A DNA stretch of 64,000 nucleotides from Halichondria panicea (Eukaryota > Porifera > Demospongiae > Suberitida > Halichondriidae), in contig NC_087377.1 in NCBI RefSeq assembly GCF_963675165.1, forward strand, positions 393,501-457,500. Direction: 5' to 3'. Of this stretch, positions 10,039 to 21,510 are shown piece by piece. The notes below the pieces were generated by a model. The model was not told the DNA's origin. It saw only the letters and a program-made list of their open reading frames with translations, and ran no database searches. Each line of letters opens with the position of its first letter. Position 1 is the stretch's first letter. Made by a program: the position numbers and the translations under genes.

Positions 10039-13000
10039 TCAATTGGTGGCACTATGAGCAACTGCAGTTGCTGTCTTCACATACTTGTCTTCAATTTCCT
10101 CGGCTACATCGTTACACTCAACAGTAGGCCTCCTTAGACATTCACATATGTAAGCCCATGTCATCGGTGGTTCAGTGACTTGAAGACGCTTGCCCACCAT
10201 CTTCAGTAGGCGGCGTTGGTTATGGCGGTATGCATCTTCAATGTCTTCCAAGTCAGTAATCTTCATTCCAAGAGCCAGTCCCAAGTTGAACCAATCATTG
10301 CTGGCATTGTTCAGACTATCACAAATTATTAGAACATCATCTCCAGTCAGAACAATGGACGACCGTTGGTTTCTGCTAGGATGCTCCTCTTGTGATGATC
10401 CTATACACACAAGGAAATGGATTTAAAACAAGATTGATTAACTTGTCCAACATGTACAACCTTATTCTCACATTCCCTAACGTCACACAATTGATCTGAT
10501 GACATCGACACAATGAACAAATCTCTACAATGGAATGCTCGGCCTGATCGTAATCATTATAGACAAATGGGAATTATTGGATACTAAATTTAAGCCAACA
10601 CCAGATGTAGTTTCAACACATGTACATGTACTACATTCTACATACTCTAGTTCACTGATCTGTACGTGATGACATCTCATACCTTGTACAGTGACATCCT
10701 TCTTTGGACGCTTTAACAGAGTTTCACCTTCTTCACCTGATCCCAACAATCTTTTGCGGTGTCCTGGGGCTAGAGGATCTGTACACATATGCAGTAGGAA
10801 GTGTCAGCAATACGTATACATGATGTAACGGCATTAAAGAATGAAATGGCAGGTTTCTAATTATGAGTCCTCTGCATGATCCTCTCACCAGTGATGTGGG
10901 GTGGTCGGGATGAGTCCTCTGTATGGGGTCTGGGAACACACGAATCGTTTCTTTGTCTCTTTCTCTTCCCTGATAGCCGACCTAGTTTTTGGAACAATTT
11001 TTAGCTTTAGTGAACTTCACACAATCACACTTACCATCGTATTTCTCCTCAATCGTATTTGCTAGAACGTCTTGTCTGACAGTGCCACTTCTGAGGCCAT
11101 TGCAAATGTCACTCCATGTACGAGAAGGTGAAGATTCCAGCCACTGGGTCAGCATTCTAATCAAACCATCTTTATTGTGATTTGTGTGACACTTGATATT
11201 CTCAAGCGTGGCAACTGGGATCCCTAAAGCGAGGCCCAACTCAAACCAAACATTAATGGCTTCCATTAATTGAGAAACAACTTCTTGCAAGTCTTTAGTG
11301 TATAATTGATTTTCATCTTCTTGATCATCATGTACAGCAATGCCTGCAGTGAGAATAGTCCTTTAACTAAAGATGGGAATGACCAATAGAGATAACACAT
11401 AAACCTATATATAGAAGAACAATCGGATTGAAGGATGGCAGTTTTGCAACTGAGTGTTTGGTTTTTGCTATAATTACTATATGCAGTGACAGATCATACC
11501 TTGTACAGTAATGTCAGTCGTTGGACGCTTTGAAATTTTTTTATTGCGCTGACCTGAGGCTAGAGGATCTGCAGGAATAGATACAGTGCTAATGTTAATT
11601 ATAAACAGTTACAAAGTTGTTACATAGTCTAGCTAACTGACTATTAAATAATGTCTTTGTGCTACATTGAGAGACATGTATGAACATAAATATGGGCCTA
11701 GAATAACTGGTAAGCATAATCTCACGTTCCACAGAAGTCTCACTGCCCAGAACTGATGGTTGTGACGATGCGTCAGAGGCTACACTCATAGATGGACACA
11801 CAGAGAGCCAATCTTTGTGACCTTTTTCTAACTTATACGTCATTCTATTGCGTTGAGTACACGTCATAGAAGTGCCCTTAGCCACAACACAAGCTGGGTG
11901 GTGGGGCACTTGGGGACTTGCTTCAGTAGAGGGCAATTCATGGGGACACAAAAATGCAACTTCAGGATCCTCATACGTGTATTTCAGGGCTTTGTAAGCT
12001 GATCGAAGACCAGAGTGAACATTTTCATTTATCAACGACAATATGTCTTTCCGATTAGTACTGGAATGAATTTCGAGGAATGAAAACCCGTCAATTAGCG
12101 TAACAAAAAAATTTTCCTGACGATGAAAAAATTGTACAAAGTTTCTACTCGGCTGGTGATCATCTATGTCAATTTCCCATTCACATTCTTTAATCAGGTA
12201 CACTTGGAGACAGCAAAACACTCCACAGCACTGCCAGTTATTTTTGAAATGTAAAACGAGTGGGATCAAATTACCGGTCTTAAGCAAATCAGCTCGTTTG
12301 TCATTGACTTGAGTCGGTGGAAGCAAGGATAGAAGTGATGGCATATAGAAACGCTTGTCTTGTCCTCGTGAGAATATACCAAATGGGGTGGCTATCAGCA
12401 AGTGCTTGAATATTTCAATCAGATCAATGGGTGCAAAGAGTCCATCGATGTAGTGCTTTTCAAAATTTTTCTCAGATAAAAGTTCAATTGTAATAATTCC
12501 TTTGTCAAAAACATCAAACAAGTTTCCAAACCCAGGATCATTGCTAACTCGCATGTATGCAGCATACTCGACAAGCTCTGTTACTTTATCGAGAAGCACT
12601 TGAGTATCACAGAATACCACATTTGGTAGAATGGTAGGATAGTAGTGAAAGATGTGATGCTCATGGAAGAATTTTAAAGCTTCACAAAGTGCATCTTCGT
12701 GAAAATTATGTAATGCTTTTGCAATTTGTTCACATTCGGTCTTGCTTAAAACTTTTCTTTTTTCATCGTTTGAAACCTTCTCGACAATAATTTCCAAAAC
12801 AAACCACCAAAAAGGGACCTTGATTTTAAGATTTTGAGATAGTTTGTGAACATATTCACGAATTGTCTTTGCCACTTTCTTACTGTCAGGATCGCATTTC
12901 TTGCAATTCACAGGAAATATGACATCCTTCTTCCTACATTTGAAAAACAAAGTTAAGTTCTTAATGCAATCCTTCTGAGTAAAGTTGAACAAAGTTTTAT

Positions 13001-13927
13001 TTTTGTCTGATAATGTTTCCTTGCATTCAGATTGATGGTCTTTGTGAGTACCAATGCATACCAGCTTGCAGTTTTCACTGTGAGATTGAATTGACTGCAC
13101 GAGATACTTGAAGTTATCCAGAACTGAGAGATGGGACTTAAAAGCTTCACCAACTGGCTCATTATCCTTGTAGTATTCAACCAGCGGATGATCGTCTAGG
13201 CAGTCAGAGAGACGAAGAATGTACAACGCTACAGAAATCTTGGGCATGAAGAGTGGCAGAAGATTATGAAAGTGTGGTTGCCCACCGCTATCGATTATGT
13301 AGATCCAATGAGATCCAAACTTTTCTTGAACAGCAGTACGATCAGCGTCAGAAAATCGCTTAATACTCGCCATTACATTTGAAACAGTTTTAAGAAATTT
13401 ACTCTTTTTTCCTTCTCGCGTTATTTCTGCTCCAGCTACTGATGGTTTAGTTGTTCTTGAAGTTGAAGGAGTCGCATCAACTGGCGTACTTGATTCATTG
13501 CTAGGTTCAAGTTGCTTCAGAGCAATGCTGAGTTCTAGTGGGATAGCAGATTCTTCACTGGTTACACGAGATTTAATAGCATCAGCAACAATGCGTTGTA
13601 GGTCATCACTAGTTACTGGTTTCCAGAGATCTTCCTGAGCTTCCATTTGTATCTTCGTAGTGTGACAGTCACGAATTTGTCGACTATCCATCTTCTCCTT
13701 TGTAGTGTGATGATTTGGTTGAATACATATCCTCTCTGCTGTGCTAGCTAATGGAGTACTATTTCGATCTACAGGAGGAGACAGTCCCAGAAGGAGATGC
13801 TTAGTGGAGGTTTTACCAGTGCCAGCCATTCCAAATAATAAGATATTAGTAATGCTCACAGGGACAAATCCAGCCTTCATGGCATCATTAAGAGCTTGCT
13901 CAGACTTGGATGATTCATCATTGAGGG
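10039..13927 (-). CDS. Gene A: ROC/COR-like GTPase with two death domains (5-prime exon unresolved)
   Basis: Exons: 13927-11726, 11568-11500, 11343-11035, 10969-10889, 10778-10683, 10400-10039. All junctions are GT-AG and every intron is phase 1, giving at least 1,039 residues. The large exon carries a P-loop (FGMAGTGKTSTK, about 13,800-13,835), a DSGGQ switch motif (about 13,276-13,292) and THKD (about 13,036-13,050), the nucleotide-binding signature of ROC-type GTPases. A COR-like region follows (FWWFVLEIIVEKVS; FFHEHHIFHYYP; VVFCDTQVLLDKV). Exon 2 is a basic hinge (PLASGQRNKKISKRP). Exon 3 is a death domain (VWFELGLALGIP; MLTQWLE; RTWSDICNGLR). Exons 4-5 are a linker and a second copy of the hinge (PLAPGHRKRLL). 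Exon 6 is a second death domain (DWFNLGLALGMK; PMTWAYICECLR) ending in TGA. A cytoplasmic signalling GTPase is likely; compare DAPK1, which also joins ROC-COR to a death domain. The upstream exon is probably near 13,985-14,045, where GTSSRDV precedes a GT. Confidence 0.8.
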
Positions 13928-14111
13928 CTGAAATAATAGGAATAATAATAGACTGAAACACGGAGTGATTCACACGTACGTCCCTTGAAGAAGTACCCAG
14001 TATAATCACGTATGCACAGTAATAGTCACAGTTCATATTCACTTTCAAAAAGAAGTCATCTATAATACCGTCTAGTTATCATCTTCTGCAATTAACCTCT
14101 ACACATAATTA

Positions 14112-14407
14112 TACCGTATATGCTCGATCAGAGGCCGCTCTCAATAGTATAGCCTCCTTTGCTAGCAAAATGAGTAGCCACTCTCAAATAGTAGCCTCAT
14201 GCATACAGTGAACTTTGACTCTAGCATTTCTGGACGAGGCAGCCAAACAAATTAATTATTAATACTAGCAGCTAGCTACATGTACGTAGCTACTATAGGT
14301 ACAGGTATTAGTTAGTGCTTCACAAAGACTTTCTCAGAGCAGAACTTTTGATAACAAAACCAGCAAAATGTATATAGCCGCAGCCTCTGATCAAGCATAA
14401 TACGGTA
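14112..14407. mobile_element. MITE, 296 bp, cut by a duplication breakpoint
   Basis: Inverted ends: TACCGTATATGCTCGATCAG at the left and, inverted, TACCGTATTATGCTTGATCA at the right (14,383-14,407). The element's last 111 bases also open the second tandem copy at 21,511, showing that the duplication breakpoint at 14,297 lies inside this MITE. Confidence 0.8.
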
Positions 14408-14692
14408 TGCAATAATTATTCACATTCCAAGGATCACAAACTAGCAAACTAAATGACCATCATCAACACTACACATGCACTGCATGACACGTTACGTGAA
14501 GTCTCAATTAATACCAGCTATATAGCTAGCGTACGTTGCATTTACACATGGCTTGACATAATGATAGCGCAGTTCATATTTATATTGAGGCATGACACAC
14601 ACATACAGAGACTTGATGCTGAGGATTAATATTTTGGGTGTAAAATGTTTTTATCATTGTAAAGTGAGGTATTACAATAATCGCAATCTGAT

Positions 14693-14836
14693 TACCGTAC
14701 ATGCAGAGGGTAATTTTCGTAGGGTAAATATTTTCGTTGGCAAGCTGACCTCTACGAAAAAATTTTTACTCACAAAAATCACCGTTTTCCAGATAAACGA
14801 ATTTTTTACCTCACGAAAATTACCCGCTATATGGTA
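14693..14836. mobile_element. Short fold-back MITE
   Basis: The left arm TACCGTACATGCAGAGGG followed by TAATTTTCGTAGG is the imperfect inverse of CCTCACGAAAATTACCCG...ATGGTA at the right. The same arms recur at 21,907-22,050 as part of copy 2. Related GGGTAATTTTCGTGG-type ends occur near 44,500, 44,735, 60,100 and 61,770. Confidence 0.7.
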
Positions 14837-14861
14837 AGCACAAAAACAGTCTATGCACAAC

Positions 14862-15206
14862 AGGTTGCCACGAAGCAACAAATTCACAACGGAGGCAGCA
14901 CTAACCCTCAGGAAAACATACCACAAAATACCACAAATAAGTCAAAAGTGAGAGCAATGCCATCAATAGGGAGGTGGGTGGTGCTTTAAGGTTACGCTAA
15001 AATACCACTACTTACTACCTGACAGCACTGCTATTCACAACGGAGGCAGCTAACTCACAAAACAGGTAAAAGTGAGTTCATGCAATGCAATCAATAGGAA
15101 GGTGGGTGGTGCTTTAGCTATATCCTCGTCCCTACGTCCATTTCACCTCCAAGAAAGAGGGTCTGGTATCAGTATAATGGACTGAAAAGCCGACACTAGC
15201 CTCCAT
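14862..15206. repeat. About 340-bp subrepeat, five copies in the window
   Basis: Landmarks are CACGAAGCAACAAATTCAC, ATAGGGAGGTGGGTGGTGCTT, GGTTACGCTAAAATACC and GGTCTGGTATCAGTATAATG. Copies: here, 15,806-15,941 continued at 20,464-20,688 (split by piggyBac), 22,075-22,420, 23,036-23,384 and 63,523-63,842. Two copies lie in each tandem unit. No coding content recognised. Confidence 0.85.
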
Positions 15207-15941
15207 CGATGATATCAAGTGATGAATGAAATGGTTCACAGTCAATAAAGTGATCATGTGCTGTAATACTCAATTTCTTAATATAGTCTGACGATGACAA
15301 TGACAATATTAAAACAAAGTACACAGTAAGTGCAGTGAGCATTCTATGATAGTAATGAAGTATCTGCATATGATACTACAATGACAAGGTTAGCTGCCAA
15401 GTTGCTTCATTCTCAGATTCTTTGTGTCCAGTTAATTGTTGCTGACTCAGCAACACTTTCACCCGTTTTAAAATTGCATAACAAATCGTAATCACGGTGC
15501 GTATACGAATAAAACATGAGCGTTCAATTCCAGTTGACAAGACATTGTCAGTTTGCATAAAAACGACAACGTGACGTCCCATGCAAACGGTACAGGAACT
15601 TTATTCTGACGGCTATTGTATGTTATTACTCATGCACGAGGGATGTACTGCTAATACAACTAGAGCACGAGAGCAAGAGTTGTTTTAGCAGTACATCACG
15701 AGGGCATTATGTTATAATCAACTTAATGCTGATAGTGCGTAATAGTCTTGCATGCGTCATATACTGCGTTCCTAGTAGCAACCAATGACATTTGAGCATC
15801 TATGCGGCATAACAGGTTGTCACGAAGCAACAAATTCACAACAGAGGCAGCACTAACCCTCAGGAATTCATACCACAAAATACCACAAATAAGTCAAATG
15901 TGAGAGCAATGCCATCAATAGGGAGGTGGGTGGTGCTTTAA
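15207..15941. other. Left part of duplicated unit, no gene
   Basis: Starts with a GATATCAAGTGATGA block that recurs at about 22,425, 57,270 and 62,190. A 68-codon minus-strand frame (15,376-15,582) stays open in the copies, but nearly all differences between copies change the amino acid, so it is not treated as a gene. Confidence 0.6.
15642..15697. repeat. Conserved 20-bp-stem hairpin
   Basis: GATGTACTGCTAATACAACT at 15,642-15,661 pairs with AGTTGTTTTAGCAGTACATC at 15,678-15,697 with one mismatch and a 16-base gap. The same hairpin is in copy 2 (about 22,859-22,919) and in the third copy near 63,349-63,404, where the right arm has GTATTAG and pairs perfectly. Confidence 0.8.
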
Positions 15942-16271
15942 CCGATTAGCCGCGGTTGACGCTTTGAAGCGTCAATACGGGAATAGCTGATAGCCGCGGT
16001 TGACGCTTTGAAGCGTCAGCTGCACAATACTCCACTTTTTGCTCGTTTGTGGTAAGCTGAAACCTTCAAAGACACCACAGTTTTCGCAGGGATTCTCTCA
16101 AAGGATAACAGAAACCATACCGAGACTGATCACAGTAGGTTAGTTATCAAAAATTTGCTGATATTTTATTGTGAAAATTGCACACATAACTTTTTTGCAA
16201 TAATTTCAATGGTGAAGATACAGTTGATATAATACAATAAATACAATAATAATATATTCCATAGCATAACA

Positions 16272-18180
16272 ATGACAAAGAGGACTCTCTATACAAGGGA
16301 TGAGGTACTTCAGGGTATCCTTGACAGTAGTGAGCAGGACCTCTCTGACTCAGAACACACTGATGGCCTCGAAGACGATGATGGCCCCATGGCAGAAGGG
16401 AGTGACGATGAGTTCACAGACCTGGATGAGGAGGAACAAGAGTACCCTACACAACCAGACATCCCATTCGAGTATGTAAAAATTTATAATCAGCATAAAG
16501 TAGTTTCAAAGATTTAAATTTGCACAGGCACAGTGACACTCCAAGACAGTCACCAGAAACAACCCTCCCATCATCAGAAATAACCCTCTCACCCATAGAC
16601 TTCAATTTCTCACCACCTGACTTAGAACCCCCCATCTCACCAACTGACCTAGAACCCACTCACCCTAAACGTCCGACCACAAGGTAACACCAAGTAGACA
16701 ACAATGGAGTTACTTTTAGAGAATGTACTAATAATAATTATATACAGCTAATAATTACAATTATAACTTTACTTGCACAGAGGCAGAGGCAGAGGCAGAG
16801 TCATGAACAGAACTAATTCTACAAGGTAAAGCCAACACTATTGAAAATGATATCATTGGGAACAAGTGACCATACATAGCAAACAGTACATACACAAACC
16901 AACCTTACTTTATAGGCAGGAGTGCCTAAGGAACAAACACCTCACACCCCCACAAGCCTATAGGCCTGTCAGGTACAGCACATACATATTGAATAAAAAG
17001 GTCACAACACTATCATGCAATCTCAATTACTATTTGGACAAAGCAAATACATAAGGCTGGAGCAAGAAACAGAAACACCTAGAATTGTGAATTATGAGTG
17101 TACAGAAGTTTATCAACAGGAATATTAATTTTGTCTTGGGAAAGCAACTGCACATTTTGGTCACCTTTTATCATGCAATCAATAATCTCTTTACAGACAC
17201 TCAAAGTACATGTAGTAATTATGCCTGTACCTAAATACACCTTACAAGCAAAGCACAATTAAAAAGATGACATTGGGCACAGAATGACACAAGCCAGTCA
17301 TAATTATACAGAATTGAGCTATGGTGCCAACCCTTCAGTAAAAAGGTCAAAAGATTATCACACAATCAATCCTAATAAGCACTCTGTTTACAGACACTCA
17401 AAGTACATGTAGTCCTGTACCTAAATACACCTTACAAGCAAAGCACAATTAAAAAGATGACATTGGGCACAGAATGACACAAGCCAGTCATAATTATACA
17501 GAATTGAATTTCTCCTATGGTGCCAACCCTTCAGTAAAAAGGTCAAAAGATTATCACACAATCAATCCTAATAAGCACTCTGTTTACAGACACTCAAAGT
17601 ACATGTAGTCCTGTACCTAAATACACCTTACAGGCAAAGCACAATTGACATTGGGCACAGAATGACACAACCAAGTCATACAGAATTGAATTTCAACCTA
17701 GGGTAACCTACAGTGGCAACAACCCTTCAGTCAAAAGGTGATCATGCAATCAATAACTTATCTTTACAGCCACTCAAAGTTTGTGTACATGTAGTAATTA
17801 CACAAGCAAAGATGAAATACACAAGAGACAGCATACTACATACCACACACAACAGCTGTACAATCATGGGTTATCATTGGGAAAAATAATTATCCAGACA
17901 ACCACACAAGCCAAAGTAAATTGTGACCTCTGGTAACAGACTGATTACAGTCCACACACACATAAATTATATCCAGTGAGTGCTACAGCAATTTACACAA
18001 CAATGGAAGCTAATCAAGCTAAGAAAACACAAGCTGTACAACACTGCCTAGAGGCACATAATTATAATATCTTACAATGTAGCAAACAGAAATTGCAAAT
18101 ACAAGCCTTGGCATACAGTGTAAAAGGGCACTTTGTTGTAGCATCACACACACACGCACACGCACGCGCACGCGCACGCG

Positions 18181-18265
<85 letters not shown>

Positions 18266-19837
18266 AAAGCAGTGCCACTCCTGGTTCCTCCAGTCAATGG
18301 ACTCCCACCATTCGTGACCATCCACGGCAATTGTTCACTCAATCTGTTGGCCCGACTGTGATCATTTCAGATTCTCCACTGGAGACCTTCCAACTACTGT
18401 TCACACCTGAGATGTTGGAGTACATCGTTACTGAAACAAATAAGTACGCAGACCAAAGTATGACCCCATTACAGCACGAAAAGTGGATCCCTTTGACACT
18501 CGAAGAGCTCAAGGCCTATATAGGTTTTTGCATATTGATGGGCGTAGTTACGCTCCCATCAATAGAGGATTATTGGAAGAAAGACACCCTTCTCCACTAC
18601 TCACCTATCGCATCCAAGATCTCAAGGGATCGGTTCAGAGATATTCGTCGCTACCTCCATTTCGCTGACAACACAACGCTCCCAACTCCCGGCACCCCTG
18701 GTAGTGATCGCTTGGCAAAAGTACGTCCCCTCATCAACAAAGTCAATGAGCGCTGTTCGGCAGTGTACTTGTTAGACCGGGACGTGGCTGTTGATGAGGC
18801 GATGATTAAGTTCCAGGGAAGATCGTCACTCAAGCAGTACCTCCCCAACAAGCCTGTGAAGAGGGGAATAAAGGTATGGGTGTTAGCTGATAGCAAGAAT
18901 GGCTACTTCCACACCATGCAAGTCTACACTGGAAGGCAGGGCACACCAGAAAAACATCTAGGCACCCGAGTTGTCAAAGACCTCACTACTTCGCTGAAGG
19001 GAAAATACCACCATGTGTACTTTGACAACTATTTCACTTCACTAAACCTCCTCGAAGACCTGGAAAAGGATGGGATCTATGCTTGTGGAACAACTCGCAG
19101 CAACCGTGTTGGTTTCCCTGTAGATCTTAAGGATCCAAGCCTGCCTGACAGGTATATAAATGATTATTACAGTAATTCTATTACTTTAGCTTACCTTTTT
19201 CAGAGGAGATTATTTGATGAGGCAGAAGGACACGGTCACAGTGACAGCCTGGAAGGACAATAGGATTGTCCGTGTAATGTCCACGGCCTCTGACCCCACT
19301 GCCAGCTCCACTGTAAATCGGCGATGCAGGACAGGAGAGAAGATCGCTGTACCATGCCCTCAGTGCATTGAAGACTACAATCGGTTGATGGGTGGCGTTG
19401 ATAGAGGAGACCAGATGAGGGGGTACTATCGATGCCCTACAAAATTTCACAAATTTTACATGTACATCTATTCATTTCTGATGGATGTATGTGTAACCAA
19501 TAGCTACATACTACACTCAAGATACTCCTCACCCTCAAACAAGAGCAAGACAAGCCTCTCTTTTCGCCTTCGGCTGGCAGAGGAGCTGATCGGAAGCTAT
19601 GCGTCTAGGAAGAGAGGAGTGGGGACACATACTACAGCGAAGACGCTACCCATAGCCCACTTCCCCCTGCATCACCAGGAAGGATGTAGAGGGCGCTGTC
19701 ATCTATGCAAATCGATAAAAGCAAGAAAAGACTCCCTGTGGTTTTGCCAGGCATGCCAGAAATGGTTCTGCCACACAGGAGACACTTCTACAGACTGCTT
19801 TATGACATGGCACAAGAGAGCAGTCACAACAACATGA
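16272..19837 (+). CDS. piggyBac transposase, five exons, open throughout
   Basis: Exons 16272-16471, 16528-16683, 16781-16825, 18273-19151 and 19204-19837 join through GT-AG introns to 1,914 bases, 637 residues. Exons 1-3 encode an acidic, proline-rich N-terminus (TRDEVLQGILDSSEQDLSDS) and an RGRGRGR patch. The main exon begins with TPTIRDHPRQLF and contains SAVYLLDRDVAVDEAMIKFQ (first catalytic aspartate), then YFDNYFTSLNLLEDL (second). The last exon has YNRLMGGVDRGDQMRGYY (third) and a C-terminal cysteine-rich domain with CHLCK, FCQACQKWFC and DCFMTWHK, which in this family binds the subterminal DNA. The three acidic residues perform hairpin cut-and-paste transposition at TTAA. No stop or frameshift is visible. 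Intron 3 is long and holds tandem repeats and a CA tract. Confidence 0.9.
17196..17800. repeat. Tandem repeat of about 196 bp in transposase intron 3
   Basis: Three units begin at 17,196, 17,393 and 17,589 with GACACTCAAAGTACATGTAG, and a partial fourth starts near 17,769. Each unit includes ACATTGGGCACAGAATGACA and ends in a TTTACAG that resembles an acceptor. The second and third are nearly identical. Confidence 0.9.
18147..18263. repeat. CA microsatellite before transposase exon 4
   Basis: A run of about 115 bases of CA/CG-CA dinucleotides that ends ten bases before the exon 4 acceptor (CCCAAAGCAG at 18,263-18,272). Confidence 0.95.
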
Positions 19838-20467
19838 ACTCTAGTTGCTGTTATCTATTATTGTTTTATCTAATTATGTTTATGATAAAGGCTGTAAAAG
19901 CTGTGCTTACAGACACAGGTACTATCTACCTATATATATTTATGTATATTATATCTATGTATATATTTCCTAAAGAAAACGGTTGTAGTTTCTAAGTTAT
20001 GCATCTTTCTTTGCCAGAGGCGAATGCTGAACAAAAAGATAAAATTGAATATCTAACCGTGTAGGCTACACTCTAAAAAGGGTCTGTAAACATATTCAGC
20101 TACTACTAAACTATACTCTCTACATACTGAGGCATCTAAGTAGGTATCTAAGTACAGTACATCAGCTAAGAACGCTTATAAAGGCTTCACAAGCTACAAG
20201 TACGATCGTTATACGCACAAAACGCTTACCTCTAAAATGATCCTTCGCTGTGGCCTTGGCTGGTTGACAATTCCGTTGCAATCCAGGAGATCCTGATAGA
20301 GTAGCTACTGTAGACTAGCTAGCTGCAAAGTTGCCCAAAGAAAACTGCTACCGTTTCGAAGCTACGCAGCTTTCTTTGCTAAGGGCTGAAAACTGGAAGT
20401 ACTTTAAAAAATGGTTCCGCGGTGGGAGGTACTACGTATGAAATCATAACCGCGGCTATTCGGTTAA

Positions 20468-21510
20468 GGTTACGCTAAAATACCACTACTTACTACCTGA
20501 CAGCACTGCTATTCACAACGGAGGCAGCACTAACTCACAAAACAGGTAAAAGTGAATTCATGCAATGCAATCAATAGGGAGGTGGGTGGTGCTTTAGCTA
20601 TCCTCGTCCCCACGTCCACTTCACCTCCAAGGAAGAGGGTCTGGTATCAGTATAATGGACTGAAAAGCTGACACTAGCCTCCATCGATGGACGGACCACG
20701 CCCATATAACACTAACGTAGGCTCTATTAAGAGAGCTGTGAAGAGCAGCTGTAACAAACCTAACCTCTGTCTCAAGCTAGCTAGCTATATAATTATAGCG
20801 TATAAAGAGAAGTGGGCTATATGTACTGGGCAACATCTAAACAAGAGGCCGTATCAAATAAATTGCTATGGCCTCGGGGTAGGAAATGATTGACTTGCTA
20901 AAAGGATTCTAAAACTTCAAACTTAAAAACAACAACACGTGGTAGACAGACGTGGTAGACAGTACATTTGATGCTGGTGGCAGCTCTTTTATCACCCTGG
21001 CTACTAATAATATCTTCGCTCTATTGCAGGGACACTATTGCGTCTAAACTGAGACTAAAGATTCTACTCCAAGGAGGCAAAAAAACTAGCCATAAACTCG
21101 AATATTTGCACTAGTTAAAATCTAATTAACAAAAAGTGGTTAAGAGCCATAGTAAGCATCGAGGCAAGCACAATAAAATAATGTATTCGTAAACCCTAAC
21201 TCCATATATGGGCGTACATGCAGTAAACCCTTTCAATCACAGGGTCATGAGTATTATTATAGTGTTAACGTGTTTTCAGCATTACACAAAGCGTGTGTGT
21301 ATAAAGAGAAGAAAGCATGCAACTCACTATGTATACTAGGGAACGTTTAAAAATGTGAGGCTGTATCAATTTACACATGAAGGCAGCTCTAAAAATAGCT
21401 ACAGTATGATTTTGACTCAGTCTGAGCAGCACGCCCACTTCTCTTAATTTAAACGTACCACTGATTGATACTTCATATTATTATTACTCACTTGATGAGG
21501 TTAGGTTAAT
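20468..21510. other. Right part of duplicated unit, no gene
   Basis: Matches 23,161-24,203. It includes the end of a 340-bp subrepeat and then about 800 bases of A+T-rich DNA with no exon I can support. A 68-codon plus-strand frame at 20,687-20,893 is identical in both copies but has no domain or splice context. Confidence 0.6.

Larger units (their letters stand above)
15942..20463. mobile_element. Apparently intact piggyBac-family transposon
   Basis: The 4,522-bp element is bounded by TTAA on both sides (15,938-15,941 and 20,464-20,467). Its ends are CCGATTAGCCGCGGTT and the inverse of CCGAATAGCCGCGGTT, that is 16 bases with one mismatch. The second tandem copy has the same host sequence with a single TTAA (GCTTTAAGGTTACGC at about 23,157-23,171), so the unoccupied site is in the window. 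TTAA duplication is the hallmark of the piggyBac superfamily. Subterminal GACGCTTTGAAGCGTC palindromes near 15,958 and 16,003 may be transposase-binding repeats (inference). Confidence 0.95.
14297..21510. repeat. Tandem duplication, copy 1 (with piggyBac inserted)
   Basis: Leaving out 15,942-20,463 plus one TTAA, this copy is about 2,688 bases and matches 21,511-24,203 nearly base for base. Differences I noticed are a handful of substitutions and two small indels (for example near 15,284 versus 22,498 and near 15,660 versus 22,878). Junction sequence: GAGGTTAGGTTAAT joined to AGGTACAGGTATTAG. It contains no recognisable gene apart from the inserted transposon. Confidence 0.9.

Noticed and set aside
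11726-13927. NACHT/NLR-type ATPase
   Set aside because: The P-loop is followed by DSGGQ and THKD, which fit ROC-type GTPases; no NACHT Walker B cluster was seen.
15376-15582. 68-codon frame conserved in three repeat copies
   Set aside because: Between this copy and 63,092-63,289 nearly every base change alters an amino acid, so it is not under protein-level selection.
20687-20893. 68-codon frame identical at 23,382
   Set aside because: Identity is explained by the recent tandem duplication; no domain, no splice context.
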